Shown here piece by piece: positions 57,580 to 64,000 of a DNA stretch of 64,000 nucleotides (positions are counted from its first letter, which is position 1; the number at the start of each line of letters is the position of its first letter). Location: assembly GCA_030522415.1 (NCBI GenBank), contig CM060112.1, positions 11,323,501-11,387,500 on the forward strand, read 5' to 3'. The notes beneath the pieces were generated by a model, which searched no databases, had not been told where the DNA came from, and saw nothing but the letters and a program-made list of their open reading frames with translations. This DNA is from Channallabes apus. Its lineage: Eukaryota; Chordata; Actinopteri; Siluriformes; Clariidae. The position numbers and the translations under genes are program-made.

Positions 57580-59450
57580 TATAAATAGGCTACTTATGCG
57601 CTTCCGGTTAGACGCTAACTACATGTCAGTGTCCATGTACTTTCTACAATGAATCTAATCTAATATAAATTAGGCAGATAGCTTTCACTCTTGCGCGGAT
57701 TCTGTTTAGAAGTAGCCTTTTTTAAATTATTATTTTGTTGTTGTTTTTGATTGACAGCAGGTAGGTAGGTTTGCAAAACCAGACAGTGCACTACAATTTA
57801 AATTTATGGCTGTGTTTCTACAAAGATGTGGTATACCATCAACCACAGACTATATTTCCATATTCGGACAGTGTTTCAGTCTACAAACAACAATTTGCAT
57901 TATTTATTGACAGGTTCTAAGAATAACCACAAAAACTAATGAAATGTATATTACTACAGTATATTACTGTCAAAGCTTCTGGCATCTCTGTAGGCCTTTA
58001 GAATGTCAAGACACCTTTGAACTGTGAAATTAATGAGCTTTTGTTTGATTTTTTTTCTTCTTCTTCGATTTGCAGGTGTTGAGGCGAACTGGCACCGTTT
58101 CTCTTGGAACTACGCAAGTGGGATAAAACCGTCCAGACAAATATGTCCACCTCAGCAACAAGTAGTGGTTTAAGCTTGGATTTAAGTTTCCTTTGAGACT
58201 GAGCTCTGTCAGTAACTTTGCAAAGACAGACATGTATATTGTGGAGGTTCTGTATTTGCAGAACGAATCAAACTGCATAAGAGACCCGAAACTTGTGTAA
58301 GGTGTGTAAGATTGCTTTCATTTAGTATATTTCATACAGTGTTTAGTCTACTAGAATTGGTTCCTGGTGCGTCATCAGTCTTGCTGCAGGTCATCCAGGC
58401 TGGAGTGTAGGATGTTTCAGCCGATAAACAAAAGGAGAAAATAAAAGGCGAAGGTGATACACAAAATATCTGAGCTCCATTCTTAATACTCGGGTGATTT
58501 TTCTCGTTTCTGCATACACTTGGTGTTCGCTATTACATAGAAATCATTACATACCCTTCAAACCCTATGTGCAGTGTGAAACCGGGGAACTGAACAGCAA
58601 ATGAACCAAAGTCTCTGATTTGGATTAATAGGTGTGAAAGTTGGATAAGTGCATAAAAACACAACATAAAAGAGATTCCAAAGACACTCAAGTGCTCTCT
58701 CTCTCTCTCTCTCTAAGGAGTGCAACACAGTTTATCCAGCACGTGTCAGTTGTCATGTCTTCCCAACCTTGAAACCTGTAGTGGCATGACAAATTCGCCT
58801 ACTCGTCCAGCACGCAGCTTGTGTTAAGAGGTCTAAGTGGGGAGGTGACGTGTCTGAACAAAGGGGCGACTCTTGAGCTAAGTGCTTTACTATGAGGGGG
58901 CCTCAGTCAGCGTAACCTGATCACCGTTTGAGCTTAACACGAGTGACAAGCCAGTGATTGGCATCATCCTCTCCCCCTCAGATACGGACGCCATCCAACT
59001 GGATAAGGAGAAGGAGAGGAGCCTTTGTGTTCTTATCTGTATATACATAGAGTCGCCAGCTGAGTTTGCGATCTGTCTAGCTGTCTCTCTTTCACCTCCC
59101 TCAGAGAGCTCTAACAATAACAATCAGCATCACTGAAAGCTTAACACATACTGTACATCATCGCGCTCATGCTTAGATATGGATGGAGCAGGGTTTATTA
59201 TGGGAATTGCTGTGGGACATTTCTTACAGGTTGCTGTGCTGATGCTACAGGAGATCTTTGCTCACCAGAGATAAAAGTATAAAGGAATACAAGTTATACC
59301 GCTGATATCTGTTTTGTATCTGATATCTGATAAGCTGATGTCTTATATCCAGACAGAAGGAATAAACCAGAACAGAAGGAAACCACCATCACAGTAAGCC
59401 ACCAGAACATCTAGTGCACCACAGCCCAGTGTGTACGGGGACCAGCAAGA
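57580..59450. other. No confirmed gene; possible internal exon
   Basis: 58076-58301 is bounded by a pyrimidine-rich acceptor (TTCTTCTTCGATTTGCAG) and a donor (GTAAG/GTGTGT). It has no long frame, so it would be a UTR exon if real. (CT)n lies at about 58697-58714. 58870-59130 is more GC-balanced unique sequence. The rest is AT-rich. Confidence 0.25.
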
Positions 59451-59454
59451 GAAG

Positions 59455-59615
59455 CCCAAGGCCACCACCGGAGAACCCGGAGGAAACCCACCAACTGCGG
59501 GGAGAACATGCAAACTCCGTGCACACAGAGACGGCGATTGAACCTGGCCTGAAATCAAAATTGGACCCTGGACGTGCAAGGCCACCGCCACTAAGCCACC
59601 TTGCTGCCCATCTCT
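59455..59615 (-). repeat. Partial SINE, minus strand
   Basis: CCCGGAGGAAACCCACCAAC, GGGAGAACATGCAAACTCCG, TGCACACAGAGACGGCGATT, then GCAAGGCCACCGCCACTAAG. Head and central part only. Confidence 0.75.
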
Positions 59616-59635
59616 AAACTCCCCAATCAAGCACT

Positions 59636-60040
59636 TATGGGATGCACCAGACAAACAAGTCCAATCCACAAAGGCCCCAAAGCACAACTCATGGCTGCCA
59701 AAGGATCTGCTTCCAACGTCATGGTGAAAGGCACCAATACACACAATGCGTCACAGCCCACCATGCGCGGGGCCAAGCAGACAAAGAGTCCATAGACACC
59801 AACCAGGCTTGCAAACTTCTGAGATCCCAATCTGATTGAGCTCACTTGGGACACACAAGTCCAATCAATGGAGGCCCCAATACACATCCAAAGTACCCAA
59901 ACAATCCACTGACAATGTCCTGGTGCCAGACACGCCTATGTGGAAGCATGACTCAAGGGGCCAGAGCCGCCTCGATGGCACGAGGTAAAACCTACAGTAG
60001 GTGTTTTTAAAGTTACTCCTTTCAATGTAATGACTGATTG
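59636..60040. repeat. DNA-repeat remnant with two tandem sub-copies
   Basis: ACAAACAAGTCCAATCCACA, AAGGCCCC, AAAGGATCTGCTTCCAACGT is followed about 200 bp later by ACACAAGTCCAATCAATGGA, GGCCCC, AATGTCCTGGTGCCAGACAC. The end (GGCACGAGGTAAAACCTACA, then TGACTGATTGGTGTACA) resembles the 3' end of a common fish transposon family. Spurious frames occur on both strands. Confidence 0.5.
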
Positions 60041-60044
60041 GTGT

Positions 60045-60830
60045 ACATGCAATCACTTAACATACCGTACACGAATCAGAACATTGTAAATTTCACTTAA
60101 ACCTGTGACCTGACTACCATACTCCTTAAGAAATTGAAACTATTACACATTTATTCATAAATGTACTTCTTGGACAAAAGTAAAATACTTTCTGTCCTAC
60201 TTTGTCCCTCCAACTTTTTACATTAAACACTGTTGGCGTTGCTCATTTTAGAGCTGAATGAAGCCGTTAACAGCAAAGAAACCTTGTAAAAAAAAAATTA
60301 AATCACAACATGATCCCACGAGTTAACGAGTTATCTTAGATGTAATACCATTAAAAATTAAAGTTTATAGTTTAAGAATTAGAAATGCTAAATAGAACAG
60401 AGCTTTTAACATCACCCACTCAGATAAGTGTCTTGTTTGAGCAGTTGCTCACTGCATGAACACAACCAGCTGACACGCTCAATCATATTTAATTCCAGCT
60501 TCACAGATGAGCCATGAATTATTTAACCAGTTTGCATCTCATAGCCAAAATAATGACTCTAGAGATCTCCTCTAAATGACTTGATTTAGATTACACAGAA
60601 ACTGCCAACATGGGATTTGTACAGATGTACAAGGTAAGTAAAAGGGCCAAATAAGCTGGGCAAATAAGCAGACGTATGAGAAACCTCTTTTTTAACTATA
60701 CATGCAGTATCTGCCATCAGTCAGATGATCCGGCGTAATCTTAATGTCAAATAATTATTGCTGGAATTTAACAAGAATTTTACAATTTGGATCTTTTCCA
60801 AATATCAGGGATTGTTACTTAATTAATCTC
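60045..60830. other. No gene recognised
   Basis: Unique AT-rich DNA. Confidence 0.4.
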
Positions 60831-60834
60831 ACAA

Positions 60835-61435
60835 TAATTTGAGAGAGCAATTCGTGCTTTTATTAGCTCAAGACTGGATTATTGCAACTCACTTTATGTT
60901 GTGATAAACCAGTCGTACCTTGCTTGAGAACATCACACCTCTCCTCCGCTCTCTTCATTGACTCCCGGTGAATTTTAAAATTGATTTTAAGATTTTACTG
61001 TTTGTTTTTTAAAGGGTTAAATGGACTCGCACCTACAGTATCTATTTGATTGATCTTTTGACTATGCAGAATTGAGACAGACAGGCGTGAGGTGTTGGGG
61101 TGATCGAGCATTTGCCGCGGTCGCACCAAAACAGTGGAACACACTTCCACCAGATATCTGGTTAATAAAAGACCTGGCCCTCTCCAAATCTAGATTCAAG
61201 ACACATCTGTTTTCTTTTGCATATTATTGAATTATTGCATATTACTAGAGAACAGTCCTTCTTCGTCCTTTTCTTCTTCGTCCTTTTCTTCTTCTTCTTC
61301 TTCTTCTTCTTCTTATTATTATTATTATTTATCTGACAGTTTTATTACTGGTTTTCTTTCAAATTTCTATGTTTTATTTAAACCTTGGGAAACTGTCAGT
61401 TGTTTTAAAGTGCCATATAAATGATGTTTTGATTT
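60835..61435 (+). pseudogene. L2-like LINE, 3' end fragment
   Basis: Frames with gaps read RAFISSRLDYCNSLYVV near 60850-60900, HWLPVNFKI-like text near 60955, then AFAAVAPKQWNTLPPDI near 61110-61155 and LSKSRFKTHLFSFAYY up to 61228. This order is the C-terminal end of L2/Maui-type reverse transcriptases. The non-coding 3' end reads AGTGCCATATAAATGATG. Several frameshifts and a deletion make it dead. A (CTT)n/(ATT)n microsatellite (61275-61328) has grown in its tail. Confidence 0.75.
61275..61328. repeat. (CTT)n-(ATT)n compound microsatellite
   Basis: TTCTTCTTC units pass directly into ATTATTATT units inside the L2-like tail. Confidence 0.9.
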
Positions 61436-61439
61436 AATA

Positions 61440-62065
61440 TTACAGTATTTGTACAGGACAGGACAAGAAAGATCACAGCTAATGTGAAACATGTTTAAGT
61501 ATTAACTTCCTGTCTGGAAATCCCATCCGAATACTACATTAATAAAGTAAACTTAAATGCATAAAGTTTCTAATTCATGAAATTGCCAATCATAAATAAA
61601 AGGAAAAAGAGCATATGATTTAGTTTGACAGAAGTAGCTGCACCATGTGTGAGGTTGCCTGTGTGGTGAACGGCTCATCATAAAGGTTTAATGGGCCATC
61701 TTCGATTCTGTTTGAACGTAACGAGATCATCAGTCTCAGTTTTATGATCCCTTGGCAGCAATTTCACGATAACTGTGTTGGCTCTGTTCCTCCTCTGCTA
61801 TGAGACTTTAATATATGCAGTAAACAACACTCAAATAATATTAGTTTCTTCGCAGTGCAATAATCTAACTTTGGGTGTCTGGAGTGGATGGAAATGCAAC
61901 CTAGTTTTATAAACTATGGTAAGTCAGGCTTGAAAGAGAAAGTACTGTAGAATCGCATATTTTGTAGATAACCGACTGTGAAGTAAGTTTTTCTGTTGCA
62001 TGGAACTATGGTTGGCTGAGAAATGTTTTTTGAGATCCTTTTTTTTTTTACTGTTTTAACTGGGG
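61440..62065. other. No gene recognised
   Basis: Unique sequence. 61740-61790 has ATCCCTTGGCAGCAATTTCA-type balanced composition but no exon signature. Confidence 0.35.
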
Positions 62066-62077
62066 ATGGTTCCACAT

Positions 62078-62350
62078 GGCGGCGCGGTGGTGTAGTGGGT
62101 AGCACTGTCGCCTTGCACCTCCAGGGTCTGGGTTCGATTCCCCGGCCAGGCTCGATTCCCGTCTCTGTGTTCATGGATTGCCCGTAGTGTGTGATTGGGT
62201 GTGTGAGTGTGTGTATGTGTGTGTGCCCTGCGATGGATTGGCACCCTGTCCAGGGTGTACCCCGCCTAGTGTCCGAAGTCTCCTGGGATAGGCTCCAGGT
62301 CCCCGCGACCCTGAACACAGGATTAAGCGGTATAGAAGATGAATGAATGA
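62078..62350 (+). mobile_element. SINE with 12-bp TSD and internal deletion
   Basis: GGCGGCGCGGTGGTGTAGTG head, GGTTCGATTCCC B box, GTCTCTGTGTTCATGGATTG (the central GGTTTCCTCC block is deleted here), then CAGGGTGTACCCCGCC and GGATTAAGCGGTATAGAAG with a GAATGAATG tail. A perfect 12-bp duplication ATGGTTCCACAT flanks it (62066-62077 and 62351-62362). Its preserved duplication implies recent insertion. Confidence 0.88.
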
Positions 62351-62394
62351 ATGGTTCCACATTCCAGTGACTTGTGACTGCAGATGCTCAATAG

Positions 62395-62757
62395 TTCAGG
62401 ACTGGTATTCCCACAAGCAGTTTTGTACCTGAGCCTCGGCCAACGAAAGTGGACACCGTCTCAACTTAAACAGCTTATACTGAACTTCCAGCCTCCTAAC
62501 ACACAGTGCAGCAGATCAATCCCTGCTATCCGCCATCACCCAGATGAGGATGGGTTCTGGTTCCTTTCAAGGTTTCTCTCTATTGCCATCTCAGGGAGTT
62601 TTTCCTTGCCACTGTCGCCCTCAGCATCATTTAGATTTATATATATTTTCTTACACATTTCAAACTCATTTCCATATTTTATGATTCTGTAAAAATGCGT
62701 TGTGACAATAACCATTGTTAAAAGTGCTATATAAATGAAAAATTGAATTGAATTGAA
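62395..62757 (+). repeat. Dispersed repeat, GGGAGTTTTTCCTTGCCAC family
   Basis: ATCACCCAGATGAGGATGGG, TTCTGGTTCCTTTCAAGGTT, TCTCAGGGAGTTTTTCCTTG, then AAAAGTGCTATATAAATG and an (AATTG)n tail. Plus-strand counterpart of 1172-1625. It starts right after the 62078-62350 SINE. Confidence 0.7.
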
Positions 62758-62764
62758 ATAGATC

Positions 62765-63840
62765 CGTCTTCTCATTTTTCTTAACACACCTAAACACCTC
62801 TACTTCTCGTTCTAGCTCTTGGAACAAGGTCCAAGCAGGCCCAAGTCCCAATTGATACTCTACAAACATTGCTGGGCTTCTCCGAGGTAACTCAATATCT
62901 CTTTTGTGTCTGAGCATAAGTGGTAGCTGAGGACAGATGTGACATTTAGCTGGCTTGTCAGTTAGTGAGGCAGGGATAGCATATCCTGTTCTATCCACGT
63001 TGGGAAAGAAATGAATCACGGCTACATGGGCTTTTTACGAGATTGAAATGCGCACTTGAATTTAATTATGCAATAAGGATAGAAAACATAAGCATATCAC
63101 CACAATGATGAGGTACAGTGTCATTTTTTTGCTGAGTGTGCATATACTGTACATAGCATTTAAAGTTTTCATTCCTATAGAAAAAGTTATGAAAATTAAG
63201 CATGGACACTGAATCTCTGTAGAACAGTGCATACCATACCAACATCCAGTTGTAAAGGTTTCCATCTTTCCCGATTGCAGGAAACATTCTAAAATTCCCT
63301 CTTAAATGATATCACTCCAAGACAAGCATCCTCTTCCCTGAAGGGTACAGTTTAGCATCTTTTTTTAAACACTTTATCAAACGTAATAAACGTCAGAGCA
63401 TTGGTGTGTTAGACATGCTGCCTACCGTGTCCATTGACATTTACCACTATATAAAAACGCAGTAGGGCAGAACTATCAGATGAGCAGATCTTCATGAGTG
63501 AAATCTGGTTAAAAGAAATCTGGCAAGCAGAAGACAGAGCAGAGTGTCTATGGCATGCTCGCAGATTCAGTGGCCTTTTCACGTTCAGCAGCTCTCATTC
63601 TCTCATATCTTTTCTCACCTGTCAAACACACACCTCATTCACACTGACTCTCACTGTGTTCAAGTCTTTTTCCCAAACAAAAGCCACTTTATGGAGGAAT
63701 GTGACATGAGCAATGAACCTTTCCTCGCTCGGTGCATACTCTACTTCAGCTGATGGATCACTGACAGATAACGTAGTGGCACTTATTCAATTCAGGGGCC
63801 AGTGGAAACAAAATCATTTGCTATACCACCCGGTTTATTG
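62765..63840. other. No gene recognised
   Basis: Unique DNA. The frames at 63494-63928 overlap in two registers and have no domain. Confidence 0.4.
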
Positions 63841-63845
63841 CACGA

Positions 63846-64000
63846 GGGGCGTTCAACTCAAACTGGGACTTCCGTCTGTGGGAACTCAACACACAATCAC
63901 ACATGATAATATACGTTTCACATTTTGACACAGAGGGCCAGGCAGTCCAAACATGGCTCCAATTTACAGTATGGAGAAAATCCAAGCACTGGTGAAACCA
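63846..64000 (+). mobile_element. Edge of a mariner-like repeat
   Basis: GAGGGGCGTTCAACTCAAAC then TGGGACTTCCGTCTG opens a repeat that runs off the window. AATCCAAGCACTGGTGAAAC matches the relic at 51300-51340. Only the 5' part is visible. Confidence 0.4.

Noticed and set aside
59343..59887. Overlapping frames on both strands around 59.4-59.9 kb
   Set aside because: All fall within a partial SINE and a transposon-derived repeat that lack stops by chance.

Overview
This is a vertebrate, almost certainly teleost, nuclear genome window. It is AT-rich and intron-containing, with no operons or bacterial-type gene density. It is crowded with fish-type dispersed repeats: Tc1-like, hAT and PIF/Harbinger-type DNA elements, tRNA-like SINEs, and Rex1/L2-type LINE 3' ends. 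The wording of the dominant SINE family (a GGCGGCACGGTGG-type head and a GAATGAATG tail) suggests an otophysan fish, perhaps a catfish. That is inference from memory, not a database match.

The only protein-coding host gene I can support is a Dmrt2-type DM-domain transcription factor on the + strand. Its three coding exons are 37164-37436, 38843-38939 and 41254-41981. They join in phase across GT-AG introns into a 365-residue product. All eight zinc ligands of the DM domain are present. Exon 2 encodes the Dmrt2-typical '[11 protein letters not shown]' segment and exon 3 the Dmrt2-typical '[14 protein letters not shown]' segment. The product looks short for Dmrt2, and no dmrt1 or dmrt3 exons are visible within about 37 kb upstream or 22 kb downstream. 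I therefore favour dmrt2b, the separate fish duplicate, over dmrt2a.

Region by region: 1-13.2 kb is repeats and satellites, including a 42-bp VNTR, a SINE placed at the edge of a Harbinger-type MITE, and a 1-kb 21-bp minisatellite. 13.2-19.9 kb is mostly unique sequence with two SINEs. 19.9-21.2 kb is a broken LINE. 21.2-36.6 kb is gene-poor, with a hAT element nested in a Tc1-type MITE at 23.5-25.1 kb and a diverged duplication at 27.1-28.0 kb. 36.6-42.4 kb is the dmrt2 locus. Intron 1 holds a tandem array of three diverged units. Intron 2 holds a 1.6-kb Tc1-like transposon with one nonsense codon, and a long inverted repeat around a (TA)n tract. 42.4-64 kb is again gene-poor, with more SINEs, microsatellites, a second Tc1-like pseudogene at 56.6-57.6 kb and an L2-like LINE end at 60.8-61.4 kb.

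The layout is a developmental transcription factor in a large non-coding neighbourhood, as is common when regulation is by distant enhancers. Several unique stretches look like candidate conserved non-coding elements, but only alignment to other fish could show that. I saw no CRISPR array, no rRNA, no convincing intact tRNA gene and no evidence of a wholly new system. The most unusual structures are the intron 1 tandem array that ends at the exon 2 splice acceptor, the intron 2 palindrome, and the nearly intact intronic Tc1 copy.
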